Shown piece after piece: positions 9,921 to 19,230 of a stretch of DNA of 50,188 nucleotides. The stretch lies in NCBI GenBank assembly GCA_902528135.1, contig CABZRS010000007.1, positions 1-50,188 on the forward strand, in the 5' to 3' direction. Source of the DNA: an uncultured Pelagibacteraceae bacterium. GTDB lineage: Bacteria > Pseudomonadota > Alphaproteobacteria > Pelagibacterales > Pelagibacteraceae. A model generated the notes under the pieces. The model was not told where the DNA came from, searched no databases, and saw only the letters and a program-made list of their open reading frames with translations. A program made the position numbers and the translations under genes. Within the stretch, counting starts at the first letter, position 1, and every line of letters starts with the position of its first letter.

Positions 9921-10599
9921 CTAAAATTTTTATTTTCTTTTCAATTTTTATTTCTTTAGAATTTAAGCTACATCTGTAAGCAAGAAAGCTTACACCAGAT
10001 TTTTTAGCATCTAAATATTCTTTATAATAAGTAGAGTCTATATCTTTTGCTATTCTAAAATTATTTATACCCTGAATTTGAGTTAAAAATAAGACATAAG
10101 GTTTATATCCTTTTTTAATTGATTCTTTTAACTTTTGAAGGTGTTTTGTACCCCTAGAAGTAACAGCATCTGGAAATTCTGCTATATCGTCCTCCCTCAT
10201 TAATGTTGTATTTTTTACCTCTAATATTTTTTTATCACACAAAAAATCAAATCTAGTATCATCAGAGTACTTAAATTCTGCTCTAATATTTTTTATAGAG
10301 CTAAATTCTTTTATTAATTTATTTTCTAAAGCATGCTCAACAATTCTATTTGCTCTATGTGTATTTACTCCAATTATTCTTTTTTTTACTTTAATCATTT
10401 CCAAGGTAAATTTTAATTTACGTTTAGGATCATTATGCTCGCTTATCCAAGCTTCATTTCCTTGATCTAATAAACCCATCATAGAGCCTGTATTTGGACA
10501 ATGCGCTACAACAGTTTTATTATTTACTTCTATATCTGTGAAAAATCTCTTATATCTCCGTTGTAATTTGCCTTTTAATAAAGTGTTGGTAAATTTCAT
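9913..10599 (-). CDS. sfsA: DNA-binding/sugar fermentation stimulation protein homologue SfsA
   Basis: LLKGKLQRRYKRFFTDI, AHCPNTGSMMGLLDQGNEAWIS, EVKNTTLMREDDIAEFPDAVTSRGTKHLQ. Confidence 0.92.
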   Translation of the reverse strand: MKFTNTLLKGKLQRRYKRFFTDIEVNNKTVVAHCPNTGSMMGLLDQGNEAWISEHNDPKRKLKFTLEMIKVKKRIIGVNTHRANRIVEHALENKLIKEFSSIKNIRAEFKYSDDTRFDFLCDKKILEVKNTTLMREDDIAEFPDAVTSRGTKHLQKLKESIKKGYKPYVLFLTQIQGINNFRIAKDIDSTYYKEYLDAKKSGVSFLAYRCSLNSKEIKIEKKIKILDE

Positions 10600-10621
10600 A
10601 GAATTTTATTTATATTTAGAA

Positions 10622-11374
10622 ATGACTAATAAAAAAGAAATATCTGCAGCAATTATCATTATAGGTAATGAAGTATTATCAGGTAGAACAAAAGATCTGA
10701 ATACAAGCACATTAGCTACTTGGCTTAATTCTCTTGGAATTTCTGTTGGAGAGGTAAGAGTAATTCCTGATGTAGAAAAAACAATAATAGATACTGTTCA
10801 TGAGTTAAGAGTAAAGTACAACTATGTCTTTACTACGGGTGGTATTGGTCCTACTCATGATGACATAACTGCAGAATCAATATCAAAAGCTTTTAATATT
10901 GAATATGGATTTCATAAAGAGGCATTTGCAATTCTAGAAAAATACTACGAGCCAGGTAATTTTAATGATGGTAGACAAAAAATGGCAAAGATGCCAGTTA
11001 CAGCTAATCTTATTTTAAATCCAACAAGTGGTGCTCCAGGGTTTTATGTTGAAAATGTTTTTTCTCTTCCAGGTGTTCCCTCAATATTAAAAGCAATGAT
11101 TGGCGGACTTGGAAATGTATTAGTTGGTGGCGATCCAATTCTTAGTAAGACAATAAATCTAATGACTTATGAAAGTGAGATAGCAGATTCATTAACTGAT
11201 GTTCAAGATAATAACAAAGATGTAGAAATTGGTAGTTATCCTTTTTTTAGACAAGGTAAATTAGGTGTATCAATTGTATTAAGATCAAAGGATCAAGATA
11301 AAATAAACTTATGTAACTCATTAATCCTAGAGTTTGTAAAAGCAAAAAATATTAAAATAGTTGAACTAGAGTAA
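10622..11374 (+). CDS. Molybdopterin-binding/CinA N-terminal domain protein (start placed at ATG 10622, not 10538)
   Basis: AAIIIIGNEVLSGRTKDLNTSTLATWLNSLGISVGEVRVIPD, FTTGGIGPTHDDITAESISKAF. The longer ORF from 10538 would overlap sfsA. Confidence 0.88.
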   Translation: MTNKKEISAAIIIIGNEVLSGRTKDLNTSTLATWLNSLGISVGEVRVIPDVEKTIIDTVHELRVKYNYVFTTGGIGPTHDDITAESISKAFNIEYGFHKEAFAILEKYYEPGNFNDGRQKMAKMPVTANLILNPTSGAPGFYVENVFSLPGVPSILKAMIGGLGNVLVGGDPILSKTINLMTYESEIADSLTDVQDNNKDVEIGSYPFFRQGKLGVSIVLRSKDQDKINLCNSLILEFVKAKNIKIVELE

Positions 11375-11781
11375 TGTTATATTTTGCTTACGGAAGTAAT
11401 CTTAATCTTTTTCAAATGAAACGAAGATGTAAAGACTCTGTTTTCTTAAAAAAATATGAACTTAAAGGTTACAGATTAAATTTTAGAAGCAAATATAGAG
11501 CTGCCGACATAGAAAAGAGTAAAAATTCCTTAGTTCCTGGTGCTTTATTTGAAATATCAAAAAGTGATGAAAAAAAACTAGATGTTTATGAAGATTATCC
11601 AATTCTTTATAAGAAATTATATTTCACTTATTACAATAAAAAAGTGATGACTTACATTATGGTTAATAAAACTGAATTTAAATATCCAACTGTAAGATAT
11701 TTAAATGTTGTTAAACGAGGTTACAAAGACTGTAAGTTAGATACTAAATACTTAAAAGTTGCGCTACAACCAATTAAGTAA
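11374..11781 (+). CDS. Gamma-glutamylcyclotransferase-like (AIG2/GGCT fold) protein
   Basis: LYFAYGSNLNLFQMKRRC, PGALFEISKSDEKKLDVYEDYP. Confidence 0.85.
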   Translation: MLYFAYGSNLNLFQMKRRCKDSVFLKKYELKGYRLNFRSKYRAADIEKSKNSLVPGALFEISKSDEKKLDVYEDYPILYKKLYFTYYNKKVMTYIMVNKTEFKYPTVRYLNVVKRGYKDCKLDTKYLKVALQPIK

Positions 11782-12468
11782 ATGCTATCAAAAAAACAAA
11801 TATTTACTAAAGGAATATTGGCGGTTGCACCACATATGTTTTCAGTAATTCCCTTTGGAATTGTATGTGGAGCAATTGGTATTGAATTAGGTTTTAGCCC
11901 AATATTAGTTTATGCAATGTCTATCATTATTTTTGGTGGAGCTTCTCAAATTGTATTTTTACAGCTTCTTTCAGGAGGAGCATCCGCATTTATTGCGATT
12001 ACTTCAGTAGGGGTAATTAATTCAAGACATTTATTGTATGGAGCAGTTTTATCTGAGTATTTGGAAAAACTATCTTTTATTAAGAAGTTATTAATATCCT
12101 ACATAGTAGTAGACCAAGGGTTTGCAGAGTCTAACAAATTCTTTCAAAAAAATAAAACTGAACCATATCTTCATTATCATTTGATAGGCACTGGAGTAAC
12201 TCTTTGGATTTTTTGGCAGTTATCAACATTATCTGGAATAATTCTTGGTTCATTTGTACCAGAGGAGATTGGATTGAAATTTGCAGTTCCTCTAACTTTT
12301 ATTGCGATTGTTGTTCAGGATTTAAAAAAATTAGATCATGTAATTGTTATGATCACTTGTGGATTAAGTTCATTGTTATTCTTTGATGCACCTTTCAAAT
12401 CCTACATAATAATATCTCCAATTATAGCATTGTTTGTAGCTGCATTAGTATTGAGGTTAAAAAAATGA
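11782..12468 (+). CDS. azlC: AzlC family branched-chain amino acid exporter large subunit
   Basis: FGIVCGAIGIELGFSPILVYAMSIIIFGGASQIVFLQLL, NSRHLLYGA; followed by AzlD-like ORF. Confidence 0.88.
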   Translation: MLSKKQIFTKGILAVAPHMFSVIPFGIVCGAIGIELGFSPILVYAMSIIIFGGASQIVFLQLLSGGASAFIAITSVGVINSRHLLYGAVLSEYLEKLSFIKKLLISYIVVDQGFAESNKFFQKNKTEPYLHYHLIGTGVTLWIFWQLSTLSGIILGSFVPEEIGLKFAVPLTFIAIVVQDLKKLDHVIVMITCGLSSLLFFDAPFKSYIIISPIIALFVAALVLRLKK

Positions 12469-12776
12469 CTTGGACATCAATTATTATTGCAGGAATAATT
12501 ACTTATTTTACTAGAATGACTATGGTAGCTCTAGTAGATAGAGATTTATTAGGAGAGAAAATTAAGGCAGTACTGGCCTATGTTCCATCTGCTGTCTTTC
12601 CAGCAATTATATTTCCAGGAATATTTATTAATGATTATGGAACATTTATAGAAATGAATGATCCTAAAATCTTTGGAGCAATAGTTGCTATATTAGTTGG
12701 TTATTTTTCAAGAAATGTAATAGCTACAATATTATCTGGACTATTTTCATATTGGATTATTATATTTTTAATATAA
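12465..12776 (+). CDS. azlD: AzlD family membrane protein
   Basis: 103-aa membrane protein, ITYFTRMTMVAL, LAYVPSAVFPAIIFPGI, 4-nt overlap with azlC. Confidence 0.85.
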   Translation: MTWTSIIIAGIITYFTRMTMVALVDRDLLGEKIKAVLAYVPSAVFPAIIFPGIFINDYGTFIEMNDPKIFGAIVAILVGYFSRNVIATILSGLFSYWIIIFLI

Positions 12777-12786
12777 TTTTAATTAA

Positions 12787-14073
12787 ATGAGAGTTTTAAA
12801 GGTTAATACTCAAGATATACGTTTTCCAACATCTAAAGAAAATCTTGGTACAGATGCAGTTCATGTAGATTGTGATTACTCAGCAACTTATGTAACAATC
12901 GAAACTGATGATCAGAATCTTACTGGTATAGGATTGACCTTTACAATTGGTAAAGGTAATGATTTATGCTGTAAATCAATTGAATATTTTAAAGAATTTA
13001 TAGAGGGCAAAAAGATACCAGAGATTGAAAAAGATATTTCATTAATTTGGGAAAAAGTAACAAATCATAGCCAATTACGTTGGGTAGGTCCTCAAAAAGG
13101 TGTTACTCATTTAGCAGCTGCAGCCTTTTTTAATGCAATTTGGGATTTGATTTCTAAATATTATAAAAAACCTTTGTGGCAATATATTATTCATTTAGAT
13201 ACAAAAGATTTAATTGATAAACTTTCCTTTACTTATCTTGATGATGTTTTAACAAAAAAAGAAGCAGAGGAAATTATAAACGAAAATAAGAAAAAACTAC
13301 CTGAGAATACATCCTCTTTAAGCTCAACAATTTTTCCAGCTTATACCACAGCTGTTGGTTGGCTTGGTTATTCTGATGAAAAAATGACAAAACTTGCTAA
13401 AGAGAATTTAAAAAATGGATGGACACATTTTAAAATGAAAGTAGGCCAAGATATAAAGAGAGATATTCATAGATGCCAATTAATTAGAAGCATAATTGGT
13501 AAAGATAAAAAATTAATGGTTGATTCTAATCAAATATGGAGTGTTAATGAAACTATTGAATACATTGGTCAATTAAAACAGTTTGATATAATGTTTTATG
13601 AGGAACCAACAAATCCTGATGATATTATTGGTTTCAAAAAAATTAAAGATGCCCATCCTGATGTTAAACTAGCTACAGGTGAGATGATCCAAAATAAAGT
13701 AATGTTTAAACAATTTATTGAAAATAAATCCTTAGATTATTGTCAAATAGATAGTTGTAGAATTGCAAGCATTAATGAAATTATTCCAGTTCTATTAATG
13801 GCTAGTAAGTATAATATTCCAGTGATACCTCATGCTGGTGGAGTTGGGCTGTGTGAGTATGTTCAACACTTAAATTTAATCAATAAATTTATTATTACTA
13901 AAAATGATTTATCTCTAAGCGAATATGCTGAAAGTTGCTCTGAACATTTTGAAAATCCAGCAATAATTGAAAAAGGGGGTTATGTTACTCCGACAGAACC
14001 TGGATATTCTGTTAGAATTAAACAAAAATCTTTAAAAGAGTTTGATTTTAATAATGGAAGTTATTGGAATTAA
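12787..14073 (+). CDS. L-fuconate dehydratase (enolase superfamily, FucD type)
   Basis: RFPTSKENLGTDAVHVDCDYSATYV, SQLRWVGPQKGVTHLA, YPAYTT-like FPAYTTAVGWLGYSDEK, FKMKVG, VDSNQIW, EEPTNPDD, GGVGLCEYVQHL match remembered FucD sequences. Confidence 0.85.
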   Translation: MRVLKVNTQDIRFPTSKENLGTDAVHVDCDYSATYVTIETDDQNLTGIGLTFTIGKGNDLCCKSIEYFKEFIEGKKIPEIEKDISLIWEKVTNHSQLRWVGPQKGVTHLAAAAFFNAIWDLISKYYKKPLWQYIIHLDTKDLIDKLSFTYLDDVLTKKEAEEIINENKKKLPENTSSLSSTIFPAYTTAVGWLGYSDEKMTKLAKENLKNGWTHFKMKVGQDIKRDIHRCQLIRSIIGKDKKLMVDSNQIWSVNETIEYIGQLKQFDIMFYEEPTNPDDIIGFKKIKDAHPDVKLATGEMIQNKVMFKQFIENKSLDYCQIDSCRIASINEIIPVLLMASKYNIPVIPHAGGVGLCEYVQHLNLINKFIITKNDLSLSEYAESCSEHFENPAIIEKGGYVTPTEPGYSVRIKQKSLKEFDFNNGSYWN

Positions 14074-14097
14074 TATGCTTTTAAGTAAATTAATCTA

Positions 14098-14994
14098 ATG
14101 AGTATTAACAATAAAGAAATAAACTTTTATAAAAAAAACGGTTTCTTGCTTAAAGATGAGCTTATTTCAAAAAAAAATATTAATAAGTTAAACACTCTTA
14201 TCAATAAGATTGTAACCAAAGAAAAGAACAGTAAAAAAAAAGTTAAAGATCAAGGCGGAACCCAAAGTTACAATAATTATCATTTTGTATTCAATAGCAA
14301 ATCATCAAAAAATAAAGAAATATTAAGATTAAATAACCCTCAAAATAACAATAAATTATTTTATGACTTATCAAGAAATAAAAAAATAATTGATATTGTT
14401 AAAAAGCTTATTGGTGGAACAGTAAGATTTCATCTTGGCAAATTAAACTTTAAGTTACCTAATAAAAAAAAAGGAAGTCTAGTTGAATGGCACCAAGATT
14501 TTGCATTTTATCCGCATACAAACGATGATTTAATAACAGTAGGTATTTATCTTGAGGATTGTTATGAAAAAAATGGTCCTCTAAAAGTTATTAAGGGCTC
14601 TCATAAAAAAGAATTATTTAGTCATCATAGTAATGATAATTACTTTGTAGGCAAAATTAATACTAAAAAAAATAAGATTAATTTTAAAAAGTCAGTTTCA
14701 TTAACTGGAAAAGCAGGATCAGTTGCTTTCTTTCATTGTCGAACAATTCATGGCTCAGGTTTAAATCACACTAATGGATCAAGACCTTTAATACTATTTG
14801 GTTATAGAGCATGTGATGCATGGCCAATTATAAACGATGGAAATCCACACCCAGAAACAAACTTTGAAAATTATGACAAAAATATTATTTATGGAAAAAA
14901 ATCAATTGTTCCAAGGTGTACTGATGTACCTGTAATTATTCCATTACCTAAAAAGAAACATTATGTATCTATATATCAATTGCAAAAAAGTTAA
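14098..14994 (+). CDS. Phytanoyl-CoA dioxygenase family protein
   Basis: FYKKNGFLLKDELI, VEWHQDFAFYPHTNDD (HxD), GPLKVIKGSHK, HGSGLNHTNGSRPLILFGYRA. Confidence 0.9.
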   Translation: MSINNKEINFYKKNGFLLKDELISKKNINKLNTLINKIVTKEKNSKKKVKDQGGTQSYNNYHFVFNSKSSKNKEILRLNNPQNNNKLFYDLSRNKKIIDIVKKLIGGTVRFHLGKLNFKLPNKKKGSLVEWHQDFAFYPHTNDDLITVGIYLEDCYEKNGPLKVIKGSHKKELFSHHSNDNYFVGKINTKKNKINFKKSVSLTGKAGSVAFFHCRTIHGSGLNHTNGSRPLILFGYRACDAWPIINDGNPHPETNFENYDKNIIYGKKSIVPRCTDVPVIIPLPKKKHYVSIYQLQKS

Positions 14995-16738
14995 TAAATT
15001 ATTTTTATTGATTTCGTTTTTTTTTGTTCTTTTTGGAACAGCTAATTCTACAGAAAGGACAAAAAAAGAAATAAAGATCGGAGTGTTCATGGAAGACTTT
15101 CAAAAATTTGGAAAGTTTCAAAAAATAAATGATACACCTGCTGGTATGTTTTCTGATACTGAAAATTCTTTTCATAAAAAACAGGTAATTTCACAGAAAA
15201 AGTTCATTGAAACATTTATTACCAAAAAAGGGCAGATGGAAAAAAATACGGATCAAGTTATCCTTGGAATGGCATACTTTGAGTTTTTTTACATGCAACA
15301 ATTAAAAGATAATAAAAAGTCTTTAGAAATATTTGAGAAAAAATATCCTAAAATTAATGCAGCTACTAAGAAAAATATTCAAAAAATTTATGGATTAAAT
15401 AAAGCTAGAAAATCAATGAGAGAAGCTCTAGGCCTATCTTTGGATAACACCCCTGAAGAGGCTATAGAAAGATATTACGTCCTATATAAACTATTAAATC
15501 AAGCTGAAATAAAAACAATCAACTTAACGAAAGAAGAAAAAAATAATTCAAAATTACATACTAAGATTTCCAAAAATATATCTCAGTTAAAAAATATAAC
15601 ATTCGATAAATTAAGTAATAGATTGACAGAAAAAAAATTTAATAGCGAGTATAAAAAAAATTTTAAAAAACTTTCTAAAAATTTAGAAAAAACGATAACA
15701 ATCAAAGATTATGAACTCTTAACATCTTTTATTATTCAAATAGATAAATATAAAAATAGAAATAATTCAGGATTATTGAGTGGATATAAAATTGCAGAAT
15801 ATATTCTTCAAGAGATTAAGAATGATAAAATTACAAAAAAGTATGAGCAAGATCTTTCAAATGCCAAATTTGAAATATTCTCTCAAAATGAATTATCAAT
15901 TTTAGGCGATATTACAAAATCATTGAATGCTACTAAAAATGAGAAGTCTAATGATATTCAGTTACAAATAATGAATCTTGAAAATGGAGGTATACCTGTA
16001 AATAGATTTCTAGAAGTTTATCGAGATGAATTAAATGTGAGACTTGACGATATTAATCTTCAGGTTGCTTCAGCGTCTAAAATGAAAGACTGGAAATTAA
16101 GTGATTGGGCAAATGCTTGGAAAAATCCAATTCCTGAGATTATAGTTGATGATGCAGGTATCGAGGTTTCTCTTTCACCAGAAGAAATTGAATCAATCAA
16201 AGCTCAATTAGCGATGAAAAATTTCAAAGAATTATTAGATCTAGATTCGTTTAGTAATTTGATACAAAATGAAGCAAATAACTTTAACGATATTGCAAAA
16301 AATTTAGATATTAATTCTGATACATTTAAGTTTTCATTTACACTAGATGACTTTGCCAGATCATTTGGTGTTACTTACAACTTGGATATAAACAATTATG
16401 CTGATCTAACTGATCTAGCAAATGCACAACACAATGCTAATTGGTCTGTAGAGGAATATGCGACTGCATACCAAGATAATGTTGATATGATAAATGCACT
16501 TCAATCAGGATCTTTAAGTTCGTTTGATGCTGGAAGATTAGCTGCTGCAGCAAATAGTGGTCTGCAAGAAGTTGCAGATACGATTAGAGCTGCAACAAGC
16601 GCTGGAGTTTCAGTTGACCTGGAGGCAACAGCACAAGGGCTTGGTTATGGAAGTTTTGCTGATGCGGTAGCTGCTTATAATAAACAACATGGAACAAATT
16701 ATTCAGTAGAAGAAGCAAAAGAGTCTCTTGGACAATAA
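14963..16738 (+). CDS. Uncharacterised exported protein, Lys-rich N-terminal region and acidic/Ala-Gly-rich C-terminal region (start may lie downstream of 14963)
   Basis: Long open frame with signal-like NKLFLLISFFFVLFGTANS; no family recognised. Confidence 0.75.
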   Translation: MYLYINCKKVNKLFLLISFFFVLFGTANSTERTKKEIKIGVFMEDFQKFGKFQKINDTPAGMFSDTENSFHKKQVISQKKFIETFITKKGQMEKNTDQVILGMAYFEFFYMQQLKDNKKSLEIFEKKYPKINAATKKNIQKIYGLNKARKSMREALGLSLDNTPEEAIERYYVLYKLLNQAEIKTINLTKEEKNNSKLHTKISKNISQLKNITFDKLSNRLTEKKFNSEYKKNFKKLSKNLEKTITIKDYELLTSFIIQIDKYKNRNNSGLLSGYKIAEYILQEIKNDKITKKYEQDLSNAKFEIFSQNELSILGDITKSLNATKNEKSNDIQLQIMNLENGGIPVNRFLEVYRDELNVRLDDINLQVASASKMKDWKLSDWANAWKNPIPEIIVDDAGIEVSLSPEEIESIKAQLAMKNFKELLDLDSFSNLIQNEANNFNDIAKNLDINSDTFKFSFTLDDFARSFGVTYNLDINNYADLTDLANAQHNANWSVEEYATAYQDNVDMINALQSGSLSSFDAGRLAAAANSGLQEVADTIRAATSAGVSVDLEATAQGLGYGSFADAVAAYNKQHGTNYSVEEAKESLGQ

Positions 16739-16804
16739 AATTAAACTAAAAAAAAATTCCAAAAAAACTCAGTATTAACAATGCTTCCATTCCAATAAAC
16801 ACAA

Positions 16805-17383
16805 TTAACTCCTTAATATTTTTGATGGTTTACCAGCACATATTTCATAAGCTTTACCAATATGCTCTGGAAATTTATCTAGCGCCCAATTATTCTCTAT
16901 TAAATCAAAATATTTATTAGGATTAAAGCCATCCTCATTTAATAGTTTAATTCCAAACTTATTTTGTCTTGAATATATGACCATAAGTGCATTTGTAAAT
17001 TTCTCTAGATTTTTTGGACCAGGTGCTGACATTAATACTAAATGACCAAATTTAAGAAATGGTTTTACTATCCAAACCTCAGCTGCACCAGTAGTAGGTA
17101 AATCATTAATTTGAATAGGTATTTTAGTACCTTGAAGACTTTTAATAGTATCTGGTGCCTTAGTAGTCATAAATGTAAAAAATACACCAACCTCATCACA
17201 ATTTTTTTTATTTAATATAAATTTCAGTTTATCGCCGTGTATAACCTCACCAGAAACACTTGTAATTACATGACTTCCAACATCTTCTATTAACCATTCA
17301 CCCGCAGCTTTTGCATGCGGATGAACGATTAGTAAGATCACAAAAGCAACTAAATGAAGAAAAAAGAATAATGATAATCTCAT
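16805..17383 (-). CDS. Uncharacterised exported protein
   Basis: 192 aa with N-terminal hydrophobic leader MRLSLFFFLHLVAFVILLIVHPHAKA. Confidence 0.75.
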   Translation of the reverse strand: MRLSLFFFLHLVAFVILLIVHPHAKAAGEWLIEDVGSHVITSVSGEVIHGDKLKFILNKKNCDEVGVFFTFMTTKAPDTIKSLQGTKIPIQINDLPTTGAAEVWIVKPFLKFGHLVLMSAPGPKNLEKFTNALMVIYSRQNKFGIKLLNEDGFNPNKYFDLIENNWALDKFPEHIGKAYEICAGKPSKILRS

Positions 17384-17439
17384 GATTCTATTTCTAAAAT
17401 ATTGATTTGTTTTAATTAGGTTCTAATTTCGTTACGATT

Positions 17440-17496
17440 ATGAAAAAATATCACATTTTAAACACATATTATTTTGGGTATAAGACTAATATATGA
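17440..17496 (+). CDS. Candidate 18-aa micro-ORF MKKYHILNTYYFGYKTNI
   Basis: ATG 17440, TGA 17494-17496, overlapping the next ATG as ATGA. Confidence 0.25.
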   Translation: MKKYHILNTYYFGYKTNI

Positions 17497-17561
17497 AATA
17501 TATTTTATTAGGTGCTGCAATTGCTTTTGCAATGTATCTTGGTGATAAATACATCCTTTAA
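17493..17561 (+). CDS. Candidate 22-aa single-TM microprotein MKYILLGAAIAFAMYLGDKYIL
   Basis: ATG 17493, TAA 17559-17561; hydrophobic core; below the track length cut-off. Confidence 0.4.
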   Translation: MKYILLGAAIAFAMYLGDKYIL

Positions 17562-17574
17562 AAAGTTGAAATAA

Positions 17575-18018
17575 ATGAGTGCTGAAGCAATAAATTTTAA
17601 TTGGAAATGTAAACATACATGGAAAAGAAGTGCTAAAAATACAGCTTGGTGTTTGTTAGGTTGTGCCATTGGTGATTTTGGAACTATATTGTTTTTTCAA
17701 TTAACTAAAATTCCATTCCCAGTTTTAAGTATTATGATTTTAGCTATTATTAATGGTTTGATTACAAGTGTAATTTTAGAGACATTTATTTTAATTAAAC
17801 AAAATTTTACTTTTCAAAAAGCTTTAAAGACTGCATTAGGAATGAGCTTTATCTCGATGATTAGTATGGAAGTAGCAATGAATGTTACTGATTATCTATT
17901 AACAGGCGGTGCCATACTTACATGGTGGGTGGTGCCTATAATGTTAGCAGTTGGATTTGTAACCCCTTGGCCTTACAATTATTGGAGACTTAAGAAGCAT
18001 AATCAAGCTTGTCATTAA
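17575..18018 (+). CDS. DUF4396-like membrane protein
   Basis: MSMISMEVAMNVTDYLLTGG-type motif and VGFVTPWPYNYWRLKKHNQACH, His/Cys-containing termini. Confidence 0.75.
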   Translation: MSAEAINFNWKCKHTWKRSAKNTAWCLLGCAIGDFGTILFFQLTKIPFPVLSIMILAIINGLITSVILETFILIKQNFTFQKALKTALGMSFISMISMEVAMNVTDYLLTGGAILTWWVVPIMLAVGFVTPWPYNYWRLKKHNQACH

Positions 18019-18019
18019 T

Positions 18020-18628
18020 TTAAAGACTTCTTGCTAATTTTTTAACTTTCTCCATATGTTTTTCAAAAACATTTTTTTCCATATTCGGTAGTACTGAGTA
18101 AAATCTTAGATATTTTGTTTTTAATCCACCTAATTTAAAAACAATTTTTTTTATCCTTCTAAATGGAATGTTGTCAAAAATTGAAAAATTTTGATAAGTA
18201 ATCATAGGTCCACCATATGTAATAGAAACAATACCAAGTTTGCCTTTCATAGCTCCTGGTACTGGATAACCATAATTTTTAAAATATTTATTACCTGGAA
18301 CTAGTGACCTATAAGAAAAGAACCATTTTGGATGTAGTACCCAATCAACCCAATTTTCTAAAATTGCATTTAATCTTAAATTATGACAACTTCCTATTAA
18401 CATCATAACTGAACATTCCTCTAGTCTTTTACGATAATCTAATACCAATTGAGGTGGTGGATTTACATTTTGATTATAAAATGGAAGTTGTTCCTTTTCC
18501 TCAAATAGATTTATTAAATCAACTTCGTAACCATTTTTTTTAACTTCTGTTATGAAAGTATCTCTAATAGCTGCATTAAAAGAATTTGTTGTATTATGAT
18601 GTCCATAAGCAATAAATATCTTCTTCAT
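18020..18628 (-). CDS. NAD(P)H oxidoreductase, flavodoxin-like fold (KefF/MdaB-type)
   Basis: MKKIFIAYGHHNTTNSFNAAIRDTFITEVKKNGYEVDLINL, PKWFFSYRSLVPG, GKLGIVSITYGGP. Confidence 0.75.
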   Translation of the reverse strand: MKKIFIAYGHHNTTNSFNAAIRDTFITEVKKNGYEVDLINLFEEKEQLPFYNQNVNPPPQLVLDYRKRLEECSVMMLIGSCHNLRLNAILENWVDWVLHPKWFFSYRSLVPGNKYFKNYGYPVPGAMKGKLGIVSITYGGPMITYQNFSIFDNIPFRRIKKIVFKLGGLKTKYLRFYSVLPNMEKNVFEKHMEKVKKLARSL

Positions 18629-18705
18629 CGTAGGTTTTTAATTCTGACTAATTCTGCGACAATCATATTTTGTATAGAATCAAATAATTAGAATAAAAGG
18701 TTAAG

Positions 18706-19008
18706 ATGTTTATAGCAATGAATAGATTTAAAATTGTATTAGGAAAAGAAGCTAAATTCGAGAAAGTTTGGAGAGAAAGAGATACTCATCTTGATGGTGT
18801 TAATGGTTTTAAAGAATTTCATTTGGTGAAGGGTGAAAAAAATGATGAATTTTCATTATACGCTTCGCACAGTGTATGGAATTCAAAAGAAGATTTTATT
18901 AACTGGACTAAATCAGAGGCATTTAGACTAGCTCATAAAAATGCAGGTCAACATAAAGATTTATATCTTGGAGCTCCAAATTTTGAGGGTTTTGAAGTGG
19001 TGCTCTAA
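18706..19008 (+). CDS. Antibiotic biosynthesis monooxygenase-domain / IsdG-like protein
   Basis: FIAMNRFKIVLGKEAKFEKVWRER, GFKEFHLVKGE, WNSKEDFINWTKSEAFRLAHKNA. Confidence 0.82.
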   Translation: MFIAMNRFKIVLGKEAKFEKVWRERDTHLDGVNGFKEFHLVKGEKNDEFSLYASHSVWNSKEDFINWTKSEAFRLAHKNAGQHKDLYLGAPNFEGFEVVL

Positions 19009-19041
19009 GTAAAATTTAAACTTAAATAATAGGAGAGAAAT

Positions 19042-19227
19042 ATGAGGATATTAAAAGAGTTAGATGATGCGAAATTAGTAATAGTTGATTTAGAGGTCAG
19101 ATTAGGTGAAGAGGTTAGAAGTGCTCCAACTTTGTGTGCAAAGTATAAAGGTAAAATAATACCTCTTAATACAGCGCATGATGGAAGACCAATATTAATG
19201 AAAGAAGAAAATTCAATAGAAAACTAA
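19042..19227 (+). CDS. Small conserved-looking protein of unknown function (61 aa)
   Basis: Preceded by AGGAG-type RBS; tightly spaced between two co-oriented genes. Confidence 0.6.
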   Translation: MRILKELDDAKLVIVDLEVRLGEEVRSAPTLCAKYKGKIIPLNTAHDGRPILMKEENSIEN

Positions 19228-19230
19228 ATT

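Noticed and set aside
12204-12386. 60-aa plus ORF
   Set aside because: Alternate frame inside azlC.
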